Assembly (NCBI GenBank): GCA_903887375.1 | Contig: CAISPN010000119.1 | Coordinates: forward strand, 1-64,000 | Direction: 5' to 3' | Origin: an uncultured cyanobacterium | GTDB lineage: Bacteria; Cyanobacteriota; Cyanobacteriia; Cyanobacteriales; Microcystaceae | Length of the DNA: 64,000 bases | In this document: piece after piece, positions 1 to 9,848 of the stretch | Layout: every line of letters starts with the position of its first letter | Position numbering within the stretch: position 1 is the stretch's first letter | The notes under the pieces: generated by a model | The model's database searches: none | The model's input: only the letters and a program-made list of their open reading frames with translations | What the model was told of the DNA's origin: nothing | Made by a program: the position numbers and the translations under genes

Positions 1-198
1 GATTTCACAACTGAAGATATTTTGGCATCAATTAGTAGTACTGTTCCTCTTGCCACAATTGCCAGCAGACAAATTGAAGAATTAAAACAATGGGCAGCTC
101 AAGCAGGTGCGAGAACCGCTTCTATCGATGTGGCACTGAGTGAGGATCTAAAAAAGCGAACATCAGAATATGGTATTGGACCAATTGAAGTAGATTAA
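1..198 (+). CDS. C-terminal end of an AAA+ ATPase, probably Ycf46-like (partial)
   Basis: An open frame enters from the left edge and ends at TAA 196-198, giving the last 65 residues of a protein. The tail has a small helical segment (DILASISSTVPLA), then RQIEELKQWAAQAGARTAS. That pattern resembles the extreme C-terminus of AAA+ ATPases of the Ycf46/SpoVK type, where a P-L-S/A element is followed by an I-x-x-L-R/K-x-W-A segment and a terminal RxAS. The catalytic part lies outside the window, so the family call is an inference from the tail only. The stop overlaps the stop of the convergent emrB-like gene by 4 nt. Confidence 0.5.
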   Translation, partial: DFTTEDILASISSTVPLATIASRQIEELKQWAAQAGARTASIDVALSEDLKKRTSEYGIGPIEVD

Positions 199-1754
199 AC
201 AACCTGCCTCTTTTTCTTACCCTGCCCTAAAAATAATAAAAGAGGTAAAGAACAGATAAACGTGATCCCGACAATACGAAAAATATCCGCAAAAGATAAG
301 ACTGAAGCTTGGGTATATATTGTATGTTCAATAATAGCTAGAGCTCTTTGGTTAGAAGTAATAGAATCAAGACCCTGACTTTGAAAAAACCAGTGAAGTT
401 GTTCTAAACGTTGGGAGGTTGCTAGATCATAGGGAGTGATTTTAGCGCTCAAGATAACCTTATGAAAAGCTATTCTTTGCTCTAGAATATTGGTGAGAAT
501 AGCAATACCTAAACTACCACCTAATTGGCGAGTAAGATTATAAAAACCAGAACCTGCTGGAATATCTTTCTGAGCAAGAGAACCAAGAGTTGCTAAAGTT
601 AGCGGCAAAAACATCATCACAGTCACCCCACCGCGAAACACAAGAGGCCAAAATAATCTCTCAGTGCCAGTTTGCGCTGTAATATCTGCTAAATTAAACA
701 TTACCAAAGCAGAACCAATTGCGCCAGTTGCAATGAGAATTCGAGCATCAATACGATCAGAAATTTTGCCCAGCAATACCATAACAATAGCCGAAGCAAG
801 GGCTCCTGGAGCTAAGAGAAATCCGGTTTGCGTAGCTGAAAGACCAAGAATACTCTGAGCAAAAATAGGAACTACAAATAAAGTTCCATATAGTCCCATC
901 CCTAAAATACCAGAATAGATGCTGCCTGCTGCCAGGGCTCTATGACGAAGCACCCTTAGATCAACTGCAGGAGCCTTGGTGTTTAGCTCTTGCCAAATCA
1001 GTAAAACAAAAGTGATCGAGCCTACTATAGCCAAATAATTAATCAAACTAGAATTGAACCAATCATATTCTTGTCCTTGGGCTAATACAGTCTGCAAACA
1101 GCCGATAGAAATTGCTAACCAAGCAATTCCCCACCAGTCAATTGTCGGTACTCTCAAGCGGGGCAAATCTTTAGGAAGAAATAGCCAAGCCATGAGAATT
1201 GCGACCAATCCAAAAGGTAGGTTAATAAAAAAGATCCAACGCCAACCCAAGCTATCGGTCAAATAACCACCTAAAGTTGGGCCTATTGCTGGACCGGCAA
1301 TCACCCCAACTCCAAACATAGCCTGAGCTAAACCCTGCTCATGTGGTGGAAAAGTTTCAAAAATAATAGATTGACCTTTAGCTAATAGACCTCCCCCAAA
1401 AAGACCCTGGAGAATTCGACAGACCACCAGCATAGCCAAGTTAACGGAAAATCCACAGAGAATCGAAGCGACAGTAAAACCAACCAAAGAAAAAATAAAA
1501 TAGCTTTTACGGCCAAAGTAAAAGCCCAACCAGGCACTTAAAGGAATGAGGATGACATTGGCTATACTATAACCTGAGACAACCCAACCTACCTCAGAAA
1601 TTGTGGCACCTAAACTACTTTGAATGCTGGTAATAGCAACATTGACTATACTTGTATCAATTACTTCCAACATCGCGCCCAAGGCTGCAGTGATGACTAT
1701 CAACCACTTGAGAGTCCCTTGAACATAGTCATCTTTTCCTAGGGTAGAACTCAT
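195..1754 (-). CDS. DHA2-family (EmrB/QacA) MFS drug efflux permease
   Basis: This 519-residue protein is a proton-driven multidrug exporter of the major facilitator superfamily, placed in the inner membrane. Hydrophobic segments along its whole length fit the 14-helix DHA2 plan. Family motifs are visible: LEVIDTSIVNVA at residues 29-40 (motif D1), GPAIGPTLGG at 154-163 (antiporter motif C) and WRWIFFINLP at 171-180. The start codon overlaps the end of the upstream HlyD/EmrA-like gene by 4 nt, so the two are translationally coupled and probably form one EmrAB-type pump. The transported compound cannot be read from sequence. Confidence 0.93.
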   Translation of the reverse strand: MSSTLGKDDYVQGTLKWLIVITAALGAMLEVIDTSIVNVAITSIQSSLGATISEVGWVVSGYSIANVILIPLSAWLGFYFGRKSYFIFSLVGFTVASILCGFSVNLAMLVVCRILQGLFGGGLLAKGQSIIFETFPPHEQGLAQAMFGVGVIAGPAIGPTLGGYLTDSLGWRWIFFINLPFGLVAILMAWLFLPKDLPRLRVPTIDWWGIAWLAISIGCLQTVLAQGQEYDWFNSSLINYLAIVGSITFVLLIWQELNTKAPAVDLRVLRHRALAAGSIYSGILGMGLYGTLFVVPIFAQSILGLSATQTGFLLAPGALASAIVMVLLGKISDRIDARILIATGAIGSALVMFNLADITAQTGTERLFWPLVFRGGVTVMMFLPLTLATLGSLAQKDIPAGSGFYNLTRQLGGSLGIAILTNILEQRIAFHKVILSAKITPYDLATSQRLEQLHWFFQSQGLDSITSNQRALAIIEHTIYTQASVLSFADIFRIVGITFICSLPLLLFLGQGKKKRQVV

Positions 1755-3124
1755 TTATTTTGAGAAGAGATTTTTACCCTAACACTCAAGCCAGCTCGCA
1801 ACAGGTGATTAGGGTCAGTGCCCGGTTTAAAGTTCAGGCGAATTGGGACCCATTGCACTACTTTGTTGAAATTGCCAGTAGCATTATCTGGAGGAATTAA
1901 AGCAAACTGGGCACCGGTTGCTGGAGAGATCCCGGCAACAACAGCTTGAAATGTTTTTCCTGGATAGGCATCTGCTTCTACTAAAGCCGCTGCTCCTTTG
2001 GTAATTCTTTTTAAATCAGTTTCTTTAAAATTAGCCTCAATAAAAAGTTGATTATTGTTGAGAGGAATTACTGAAAGCAGGGGCTGTTGGGGCTGAACTA
2101 ATTGACCAACCTGAACCGTTAGCTGTCCCAATCCTTTGCCCACATAGCCCTCTACGGGAGATTTAATGAAAGTGTAATCAAGTTGCTTTTGAGCTAGAGC
2201 AAGGGCGGCTTTAAATTGAGATACTTGGGCCTGTTCGCTTTTGGATTGTGACTGTTGAATTTCTACCTGTTGGCCTTGCACCTTAGTTTCAGCAACTTTA
2301 CTTTCAGAGGATTTGATATCAGCTAGCGATTGTTGATATTGAGATTTAGTTGTTTTAACCTGGGAGTGAGCCTGCTCAACAAGGGCAAGATTGGTATTAA
2401 TCTCGGCTTTTTGTTGTTTTACTTGCTGAGCGGCTGTTATGAACTCAGCTTGAGCGTCCTTGAGGGTTGCCAATGAGGTATCCCTTTGCTGAGCAGAAAC
2501 TGCTCCCTCGGAAGAGAGATATTGATAGCGATTCCAGTCAGCTTGAGCCTTATTGAGATGGGTTTGGGCCTTATTGACGTTGGCTTTGGCTACCTCAAGG
2601 GCAGCTTTGGATTGTTCAAGCTTACTAACGGCAATATTCACTGCTGATTGAGATTGATCAACTTGGTTTTGCGTTGCACTAAGAGAGGCTTGCTTGGCCG
2701 CTAAATTGGATTGAACTTGCAAAACCTGAGCTAAATTAGTATCTTTAGTCAATCCAACAGTAGCACTAGCCATTTTTAGCTTGGCTTGGGCAGCGGCAAG
2801 ATTGGCCTTTGCCTCTTCTACTTGTAATTTGAGGTCTTTGGAGTCTAGTTGAATAAGGAGTTGGCCTTGCTTGACGTGATCCCCATCGGAAACTAGAACC
2901 TTCTCGACAATACCTGTAACCTTAGAAGAAATCGGCGATATATGCCCCTGAATTTGCGCGTTGTCAGTTGTAGCATAAGAATTTTGATCTTTCCACCAGC
3001 GCCAACCCAAGTAAGTAGTACCGACTAGACCAATTATCCCGAGAGAGATCCAGAGATAATTGGCTGGTTTTGTTTTAGATGCTACTGACGTTTGTACTTC
3101 TACTTGAGCAGAACTTTCTTCCAT
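1751..3124 (-). CDS. HlyD/EmrA-family periplasmic adaptor
   Basis: A membrane-fusion protein that would link the EmrB-like permease to an outer-membrane channel. It has one N-terminal membrane helix (about residues 25-45), a barrel-sandwich segment around SSKVTGIVEKVLV, a long Ala/Gln/Lys-rich coiled coil (about 85-300) and a second lipoyl half containing SPVEGYVGKG. I start it at the ATG at 3122-3124 because a GAGG ribosome-binding site sits just before it. An in-frame TTG three codons upstream has no such site. It overlaps the permease gene by 4 nt and begins 47 nt after the stop of the ClpC-like gene. Confidence 0.92.
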   Translation of the reverse strand: MEESSAQVEVQTSVASKTKPANYLWISLGIIGLVGTTYLGWRWWKDQNSYATTDNAQIQGHISPISSKVTGIVEKVLVSDGDHVKQGQLLIQLDSKDLKLQVEEAKANLAAAQAKLKMASATVGLTKDTNLAQVLQVQSNLAAKQASLSATQNQVDQSQSAVNIAVSKLEQSKAALEVAKANVNKAQTHLNKAQADWNRYQYLSSEGAVSAQQRDTSLATLKDAQAEFITAAQQVKQQKAEINTNLALVEQAHSQVKTTKSQYQQSLADIKSSESKVAETKVQGQQVEIQQSQSKSEQAQVSQFKAALALAQKQLDYTFIKSPVEGYVGKGLGQLTVQVGQLVQPQQPLLSVIPLNNNQLFIEANFKETDLKRITKGAAALVEADAYPGKTFQAVVAGISPATGAQFALIPPDNATGNFNKVVQWVPIRLNFKPGTDPNHLLRAGLSVRVKISSQNK

Positions 3125-3171
3125 ACCCCTCAAAGAGAGTGTAACTTCTTTAAATTAGCATAACTCTAAAG

Positions 3172-5499
3172 CTAGCCTACAGTTTGATAATCCAAAACTG
3201 GTTGTTTTAAAGAAGAGAGAAGTATAGATCCTTGTTCATCTAAATCCACAAAAACGGTACTATCGTCCTTGATTGAGCCTTGCAAAATAGCTTCAGCCAG
3301 ACTATCTTCCAGGCGATTAGATATTGCCCTGCGTAAGGGACGAGCTCCCCAAGCTGGACTATAACCCTCATCTACAATCAAATCGCGAAAAGCCGTACTA
3401 AATTCTAGGGCAATTTGACGCTGCTCGGCAATTTGGCTAGCAACTTGGGCTAGAAGGAGATCGGCAATTTGGGCGATTTCATCACGTTGCAGTCTTCTAA
3501 AAACAATCACCTCATCAAGCCTATTGAGAAACTCCGGTCTGAAGTATTGCTTAAAATCCTCCATTACCCTTTTGCTCAGTTGGCTGTAATTATCAGAAGA
3601 AGCAGAAAGTGAAAAACCTAGAGAAGATCCGCCTTTTTCAATCACGCTTGATCCCAAGTTGGAAGTCATGATGATCAGGGTATTTTGAAAATTGACAACT
3701 CTACCTTGAGAATCGGTCAATCTCCCATCATCTAATACCTGTAAAAAGAGATTGAAAATATCAGGATGAGCTTTTTCAATTTCATCTAGCAGGATCACAC
3801 TGTACGGTCTTGAGCGAACTGCTTGGGTCAATTGACCGCCTTCGTCATAGCCAACAAAGCCAGGAGGAGAACCAATCAACTTGGAAATAGTATGAGATTC
3901 CATAAACTCTGACATATCCAAGCGGATCAAAGCCTCAGTAGAACCGAACAAGAAACTTGCTAATGCTTTAGCTAGCTCAGTTTTACCAACTCCGGTGGGT
4001 CCAGCAAAGATAAAACTACCTAGTGGTCGATTAGCCGATTGCAAACTCACCCTAGATCTGCGTATAGCTTTGGCTACAGCTGCTACTGCTTCATCTTGAG
4101 CAACTACACGCTTGTGCAGGTAGCTTTCTAGATTAAGTAAGGTATCACTTTGAGAGCGAGTGAGCTGCTGCAGGGGAATATTGGTCCAAGATGATACTAT
4201 CTCGGCAATTTCTTCTCTATCGACAACAGGCAACAGAGAGTTGGGATTGATCAAAGAGTCATTTTTTTCTTTATTGGCCAGGGCATATCTCAGATGAACT
4301 CTAGAGCCTGCCTCATCAAGCAGATCAATCGCCTTATCTGGTAAAAAGCGGTCATTGATATAGCGATCTGATAGGCTGACAGCAGCTTCAAGAGCTTTTT
4401 CTGTAAATTTGACCTTGTGAAAATCTTCATAGATCTTGCGCAGTCCACGTACTATTTCTAAAGTATCTGCAGTAGTTGGCTCTCCTACTTTAACTGGCTG
4501 AAATCTTCTCTCTAGAGCTGCATCTGTCTCGATATGTTGACGATATTCAGCCTGCGTAGTAGCTCCAATACATTGCAATTGGCCTCTGGCTAAAGCTGGC
4601 TTAAAGATATTGGCAATATCTAGTCCACCACCACCTTGGGCGCCGGTACCTACAATAGTATGAATTTCATCAATAAAGAGGATAATCTCTCCTGAGGCAA
4701 TCACTTCAGAAAGGATAGTTTTAATTCTCTCTTCCATTTCGCCTCTCAATCGGGTTCCCGCCAACAGTGTGGATATCTCCAAGGAGATTACCTGTTTATC
4801 TCTCAAGAAATCTGGAGTATCAGCTTGGAGCAATCTTTGGGCTATACCTTCGGCAATTGCTGTTTTCCCTACCCCTGGCTCTCCTAGAAGGATTGGGTTG
4901 TTTTTGGTTCTTCTTGCCAATATCTGGAGTGTTCTTTCTATTTCTGCTGATCTACCAATTACTGGATCTAGTTTTCCTTCTAGCGCTTTTTCTGTCAGAT
5001 TTGTTCCATATTCAGATAAGGTATTAATCTTAGAAGAACTTGGCTTTCTATTATTGACAGTGGTGGCAAACTCCTGCTCATCAATGATTGTTGAACCAAT
5101 AGCGCTAAGGTCAATTCCTTGCTCTTGCATTATTTTTGCCGCTAGACATTCAGGATCTGAGGTGATAGCTAGAAGAATATGAATAGGCTCTACCAGATTA
5201 CTGTTTAAATGGCGAGATATTTCCAGGGATTGTTCTAATAATTTTTTGGCTTTAGGGGTAAAGGGAATACGCAAAACATTGAATCTGGTACCTTTGCCAG
5301 TTTTCTCTTCAATTTTCTGGCGAACTTCGTTGGCAGATAATTCTACTCCACCTAATAAAGCAGTAGCCTCTCTACCTAAAGTTAAAATTAGACCTAACAA
5401 TAGGTATTCAGTTCCCACCAAGTCACGACCGCAGCGGCGGGCTTCTTCTTGGGCCGCGCTGATCGCCTTGACTGCTTTTTCATTAAAATATTCAAACAT
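3172..5499 (-). CDS. ClpC-like AAA+ unfoldase with a shortened middle domain
   Basis: A two-ring Hsp100 ATPase of 775 residues. It has an N-domain with two Clp_N repeats (1-140), Walker A GEPGVGKT at 206-213, Walker B ILFIDE at 273-278, second Walker A GPTGVGKT at 500-507, Walker B VILLDE, and a C-terminal D2-small domain. The LGF tripeptide at 627-629 matches the ClpP-docking loop, so use with a ClpP protease is plausible. The linker between the ATPase rings (about 400-430) is roughly 30 residues. ClpC normally has about 70 there, including the UVR-containing middle domain that binds adaptors such as MecA. The N-domain also diverges from canonical ClpC, so this is probably a second paralogue and not the housekeeping ClpC. 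Confidence 0.88.
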   Translation of the reverse strand: MFEYFNEKAVKAISAAQEEARRCGRDLVGTEYLLLGLILTLGREATALLGGVELSANEVRQKIEEKTGKGTRFNVLRIPFTPKAKKLLEQSLEISRHLNSNLVEPIHILLAITSDPECLAAKIMQEQGIDLSAIGSTIIDEQEFATTVNNRKPSSSKINTLSEYGTNLTEKALEGKLDPVIGRSAEIERTLQILARRTKNNPILLGEPGVGKTAIAEGIAQRLLQADTPDFLRDKQVISLEISTLLAGTRLRGEMEERIKTILSEVIASGEIILFIDEIHTIVGTGAQGGGGLDIANIFKPALARGQLQCIGATTQAEYRQHIETDAALERRFQPVKVGEPTTADTLEIVRGLRKIYEDFHKVKFTEKALEAAVSLSDRYINDRFLPDKAIDLLDEAGSRVHLRYALANKEKNDSLINPNSLLPVVDREEIAEIVSSWTNIPLQQLTRSQSDTLLNLESYLHKRVVAQDEAVAAVAKAIRRSRVSLQSANRPLGSFIFAGPTGVGKTELAKALASFLFGSTEALIRLDMSEFMESHTISKLIGSPPGFVGYDEGGQLTQAVRSRPYSVILLDEIEKAHPDIFNLFLQVLDDGRLTDSQGRVVNFQNTLIIMTSNLGSSVIEKGGSSLGFSLSASSDNYSQLSKRVMEDFKQYFRPEFLNRLDEVIVFRRLQRDEIAQIADLLLAQVASQIAEQRQIALEFSTAFRDLIVDEGYSPAWGARPLRRAISNRLEDSLAEAILQGSIKDDSTVFVDLDEQGSILLSSLKQPVLDYQTVG

Positions 5500-5706
5500 A
5501 TATTAGTACTTATTCCAGGGATTTATCTTACTTTTGTTACTTTAACCTTGCTAGTGTCTGGTTAGTAATGGTAAAAGCCGTAATTATCTTAGTCGGTTTT
5601 CGCCTATTGGAGTAGTTTTAGCAAAGCTTAATCTGGACATAACCAAAATTTAACTTTCATTTTGTAATATCATTGCAAGTCGAATTTTTGTCTTTATTGA
5701 GGAGTA

Positions 5707-6222
5707 GTGTTAGATAATATGATCACATCTGGCTTGCTTGCGCTAGTAGTAGCTTTTTTGCTGTTATTGTTGGGTGATTTTTTATCAACTTTTTTTTATC
5801 ATGTACCTGAACATGTTTTTGGCAAATTCCATACATTAATACACCATGGCAAAAATCGGAATTTTTTCCATTATGCTGTCTTAACTAAAAACCCCTTGGT
5901 GTTGCTTGATGGCATCTTAGGAGCTTTGCCCTATTTTGTATTTACTCCTTGGTTTTGGCAAATTTCACCTATTGGAACTATATTGGGTTTGGCTTTGGGA
6001 GAATTTCATGTGGTGTGGCGACATGTCTTTGTCTTAGAGTATCCAACCCCTAGCTTAGTACAAAAAATTTGTAGATTTTTCTTTATCACCACCCCTGAGA
6101 TTCACTCGCAGCATCACCAAAACGCCATGGTTGCCTATGGGGATATATTTACTTTTTTTGATCGACCTGCTAGAGCTTGGTTAAAATTTCTTGGATCGGC
6201 CTCTTCTCGTACTATTAGATAA
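5707..6222 (+). CDS. Fatty-acid hydroxylase / sterol desaturase-like membrane protein
   Basis: A 171-residue membrane protein with hydrophobic segments at about 8-30, 65-85 and 90-110. Three His clusters recall di-iron hydroxylases of the fatty acid hydroxylase superfamily: HHGKNRNFFH near 45-55, HVVWRH near 104-110 and HSQHHQN near 137-143. The protein is short for the family, and I cannot name a substrate. The GTG at 5707 follows a GAGGAG motif (5699-5704) at tight spacing. An in-frame ATG at 5719 is an alternative start. It is transcribed divergently from the ClpC-like gene and convergently to the TolC-like gene, with 2 nt between stops. Confidence 0.7.
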   Translation: MLDNMITSGLLALVVAFLLLLLGDFLSTFFYHVPEHVFGKFHTLIHHGKNRNFFHYAVLTKNPLVLLDGILGALPYFVFTPWFWQISPIGTILGLALGEFHVVWRHVFVLEYPTPSLVQKICRFFFITTPEIHSQHHQNAMVAYGDIFTFFDRPARAWLKFLGSASSRTIR

Positions 6223-6224
6223 AA

Positions 6225-7667
6225 TCAATAGTTGCCAACAGCTCTTTCCAAGGAACAAAATGCCCGATTGTAATTAATTACAGCTCGCAGATAGTTAGTT
6301 TGGGCTCTGGTTAGGTCTGTTTGAGATGTAGTAGTATCTAGTTGAGTCACAACTCCAGCACTAAAACCCATCCTGGCTAATCTGAGAGCTTCTTTTGCTC
6401 TATCTATGGCTACTAGTGAAGTTTGAATATTGACTAAATTAGATTGAAGATCGTTGTAGCTCTGTTCAACTTGGGTGCGGATCTCGTTACGAGTTTGGGA
6501 AAAACGAGTTTGATTGATTAGCTGATTTTGTCCTTGCAGCTGGGCATTCGCCTGAGAAACCCCACCATCATATAAATTCCAGAGAAGCACTGCCCCTACA
6601 GCATAGCCATTGTTGATCCCTGGATTGGGATTACTATCTAAGATATTGAGAGCGCTGACACTGCCAAATAGATTGACTTTAGGAGCTAGTGACAATTGGG
6701 CAAGCTTTTGTTGATCTTTGAGGATATCCTCTTGAACTAATATTTGATCTAATTCATTGCGGTTTTTATAAGCCTGAATAATACTTTGATCTAGTGAAAG
6801 TGTCCATTTTCCAGCCATTTCAACTGGATCTGTGGTCTTGACAGTGACCGTTTCTGGTAAATTTAAACGCTGAACTATACGGCGTCTGGCATTGAGTTGC
6901 AAACTTTGAGAAAGAGAGAGCTCTTCGTTGTTATTAGCTAAAATCACCTGAGATCTCAATACATCTAGTCTAGTCCCAACCTTGGCCGCGTAGAGGTTTT
7001 GGGCATCTTCCAAAATCTCCTTGGCATTGACTATAGCGGCTTGGCTGATTTTTATCAATTCATCTGCTTCTTGCAGCGTGTAATAGTCTAAGGTGGTTGC
7101 CAATCTCGTATCTTCGCTTTGGCGCTTGAGCTCTAGTTCACTAATTTGCACCTGTTTTGCTGCAGTCTCAATCGAAATTGCCCGCTCTCCTGAAACATCA
7201 AGATTATAGTTAAGAAGCAGCGAAGCATTGACAGGGCTGACATAGGGAGTTGTTAGGTTTTTTAAGCTGGTATCGGCAAGAACCTTGGTTGCTAATTCTC
7301 CAATCGGACCTAATTGACCGGCAGCAGTAGAGATCTGGCTATCAACATAGTCTAAACTTGCCAATTTTTGATAGCTAATTCCGCCAGAAAAACTCAATGT
7401 TGGCAGTAAAGTGCCTTGAGCTGCTCGCAAGGCAATTCGACTAGATTCAAGCTTCTGTTTGGCAATTTGCAACTGTTGGTTATTTTCTTGAGCAATCTCT
7501 AATGCCTGTTTGAGAGAAAGAGGTATAATTTTTTCAATTTTGACTTGCTCAGTGGTCTTAGGACGAGCAAGCAAATCAATATTATTAGATAGGGATTGTG
7601 CTTGTACGCAATTTATACTGCTGATAAATCCGAAGCTAGAGGCTAAAAATAAATAACTAAATTTCAT
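6225..7667 (-). CDS. TolC-family outer-membrane efflux channel
   Basis: A 480-residue outer-membrane factor with a clear signal peptide (about residues 1-23, cleavage after CVQA). It carries two OEP-type repeats, each opening with an LKQALEIA- or LDQSIIQAY-like helix, and long alpha-helical stretches rich in Gln, Asn and Leu. Such trimers form the outer-membrane tunnel of tripartite export systems. It is the last gene of a tight minus-strand unit after the FUSC protein (14-nt gap), so it most likely serves the HlyD-FUSC machine. It could also serve the EmrAB-like pump nearby, which has no channel of its own. Confidence 0.92.
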   Translation of the reverse strand: MKFSYLFLASSFGFISSINCVQAQSLSNNIDLLARPKTTEQVKIEKIIPLSLKQALEIAQENNQQLQIAKQKLESSRIALRAAQGTLLPTLSFSGGISYQKLASLDYVDSQISTAAGQLGPIGELATKVLADTSLKNLTTPYVSPVNASLLLNYNLDVSGERAISIETAAKQVQISELELKRQSEDTRLATTLDYYTLQEADELIKISQAAIVNAKEILEDAQNLYAAKVGTRLDVLRSQVILANNNEELSLSQSLQLNARRRIVQRLNLPETVTVKTTDPVEMAGKWTLSLDQSIIQAYKNRNELDQILVQEDILKDQQKLAQLSLAPKVNLFGSVSALNILDSNPNPGINNGYAVGAVLLWNLYDGGVSQANAQLQGQNQLINQTRFSQTRNEIRTQVEQSYNDLQSNLVNIQTSLVAIDRAKEALRLARMGFSAGVVTQLDTTTSQTDLTRAQTNYLRAVINYNRAFCSLERAVGNY

Positions 7668-7681
7668 AATAATTTGACTGG

Positions 7682-9841
7682 CTAAGTAGAGAGTTCTAAA
7701 TTTTGGCTCATTTGTTCTAGGTTTTCAGCAATTTCTTTGACGGTTGTAAAAGTAGAACTAAATGATATCAATTGTTCTAATTTATAGCTTTTGGTTTCCA
7801 AACGAGAATTTAATAACTGCTGCTCAAGTGTTTTAATTTTTTGATTTAAAGAATAAATTTGACCACTTTGAACTTTAAAATCTTGATTTTGTATATTCAC
7901 ATCGGCAAATACCTCATTAGTTTGTTGAATAATTTCTTGTAATTGAGATAAAAACCTCTCAATAATAGGTTCAGGTATAGGCTGTTGTAATTCATCTTCT
8001 AAAGTATTGAGCTGAGAAAATAATTGTTGTTCATAGTTCATTAAAAGATGCCATTGCTTCTGGCGCATTTGAGCCATCACTCCGGTACCTTTTTCAAATC
8101 CAGCGAGTTTACAAATTTTGGGGTGAAGTGCAATTTCTTTAGCAATTCTATTTTTTAAAGAAGTGCTATTTTCATGCTCATATTCAGGATTGAGATATTT
8201 ACCAAGCAAAGATTGATATAGTTGACCTAAATTGGCAAAAGTTCTAGAAAAACTACTTTCTAATTGATCACAAGATGATCCCCTCATGAATATTTTTGTG
8301 ATCATCAAAGCAATAAAAATGCCACAGGGTATAGCAACTAAAGCTGCTACAATGCCTTGATCAAAAAAGGGATAGATATCCTTGCCTAATACATCTGCCG
8401 CTACAATTGCCCCAATGCGAGCTAGAGGAGGAAAACCTAAAACAGAGCAGCTAATATAAATCAAAAAAAAGACAATCCCACTGGTTAGAGGATTGAAACC
8501 GAAAGATTTAGCCATCAAGTAAACATAAAAGATAGTCAGATAGAGAGAAAGCAAAGCGGCAATACTCACAGCGATTGCCTGGCCTTTTGTTGGTTGTACA
8601 ATCATCACAATAGAACCAACAATTATTATATCTGCAACTCCTTGATAGGCTGAGGGAAAGGGAAAATTGATGTGATGAATGATAGATAAGCTCATGCCAA
8701 TCGCTAATCCAATTCCAATAATTTCGACTATTCTTCTGAGAGATATTTTATTGTATTTAGGTAGATTTAAAGATAATTTCGTTTGATCTGTATTGTTGAT
8801 TTTAGATTGAAGGGATTCTATCTCTTTGCTAAATTGATTTAAAAGCTGGGAAAACTGAAAAAACTGTAAGACCTCAAAAGTACTAAATTTATCAATTTCG
8901 CCACTAATTCGTAGATGTTCCAGTTTTTCTTTGATTTTACTAATTTCAGCTCTTGGACCAAAACGAGATATGATGCCTGATTGCAGAGATGAGCAAAATT
9001 CACCGATACTATTGACAAGAGAATTTAATTCTAGCTGGAAGGATTGAGCTAAGTCTGATTCTTTAGTGTTGTCAACAATTTTTAGTAAATCTTGAGCTTG
9101 CCTGAGTAAAGTATTTTGGCTAGAGTTTATTCCATTCCATTGCTCAAGCCAACTATTTCTAAGCTCGGTATTGGATTTAGCCAAAGTTACTGAAGTGGAT
9201 TGTTCAAGTTTTTTGAGATTGTCAATTAATTCTTGAGAGTTATTAGTTGTATTTTCTGCTTTTGTGTATCTCTGGCAAATTGAACGCATTAATAAAGAGA
9301 TATTTTCTAGAAATCTATTGAGATTTTTATTTAATTGACTGCGGCTATCTTGCGGATAAATCAATAAAGCAACAACAACACCAAAACATATCCCAATCCA
9401 ATTGTCAATTAGCCTTGATTTTAGATAAAGCCATATGTTTTCATTGGCTGAAGTTCCCAAAGCTCGCATAGCAATAAATGTACCAACCAAGGTAGCTTGA
9501 GAATAGGCTGCCTGCCAGCGATAACTCTCACAAATTAAAGAAGCTATTATAAAAGTCAAAGCGGCAATGACATATAAACCGTAATCTGATATGCCAAATA
9601 CACTTACTAAAGTAGCTGCAATCACCCCACCTAGGGCGCTGCCAGCAATCCTCCCTAGACCTGCAGTAAACGCTCCTCCAGTAGTAGGCTCGATTACTAC
9701 TGAAACATAACCAAAAACAGGATAAATAAAATTATCTAGTAAATCTCCTCGATGCCAAAAGAATGCTTCAATCAATGCCGCACCTACAGCAAATCTAAAG
9801 CCCTGTTTGAGTATTGAAGAAAACTGAAGCTCTAAGGACAT
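7682..9841 (-). CDS. FUSC-family membrane transporter
   Basis: A 719-residue protein of the fusaric acid resistance/aromatic acid exporter superfamily (AaeB/YccS type). It has an N-terminal block of membrane helices (about 12-165), a cytoplasmic helical section (165-365), a second membrane block (about 370-520) and a C-terminal Gln/Glu-rich helical domain with coiled-coil character. The duplicated membrane block plus soluble domain is the family layout. It lies between an HlyD adaptor (7-nt gap upstream) and a TolC channel (14-nt gap downstream), matching the logic of AaeA-AaeB-TolC export of small carboxylated or aromatic compounds. The substrate is unknown. Confidence 0.88.
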   Translation of the reverse strand: MSLELQFSSILKQGFRFAVGAALIEAFFWHRGDLLDNFIYPVFGYVSVVIEPTTGGAFTAGLGRIAGSALGGVIAATLVSVFGISDYGLYVIAALTFIIASLICESYRWQAAYSQATLVGTFIAMRALGTSANENIWLYLKSRLIDNWIGICFGVVVALLIYPQDSRSQLNKNLNRFLENISLLMRSICQRYTKAENTTNNSQELIDNLKKLEQSTSVTLAKSNTELRNSWLEQWNGINSSQNTLLRQAQDLLKIVDNTKESDLAQSFQLELNSLVNSIGEFCSSLQSGIISRFGPRAEISKIKEKLEHLRISGEIDKFSTFEVLQFFQFSQLLNQFSKEIESLQSKINNTDQTKLSLNLPKYNKISLRRIVEIIGIGLAIGMSLSIIHHINFPFPSAYQGVADIIIVGSIVMIVQPTKGQAIAVSIAALLSLYLTIFYVYLMAKSFGFNPLTSGIVFFLIYISCSVLGFPPLARIGAIVAADVLGKDIYPFFDQGIVAALVAIPCGIFIALMITKIFMRGSSCDQLESSFSRTFANLGQLYQSLLGKYLNPEYEHENSTSLKNRIAKEIALHPKICKLAGFEKGTGVMAQMRQKQWHLLMNYEQQLFSQLNTLEDELQQPIPEPIIERFLSQLQEIIQQTNEVFADVNIQNQDFKVQSGQIYSLNQKIKTLEQQLLNSRLETKSYKLEQLISFSSTFTTVKEIAENLEQMSQNLELST

Positions 9842-9848
9842 AAAGTTT

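Noticed and set aside
4767-5506. Open frames on the plus strand opposite the ClpC-like gene
   Set aside because: They lie fully inside a well-supported gene on the other strand and encode no recognisable domain.
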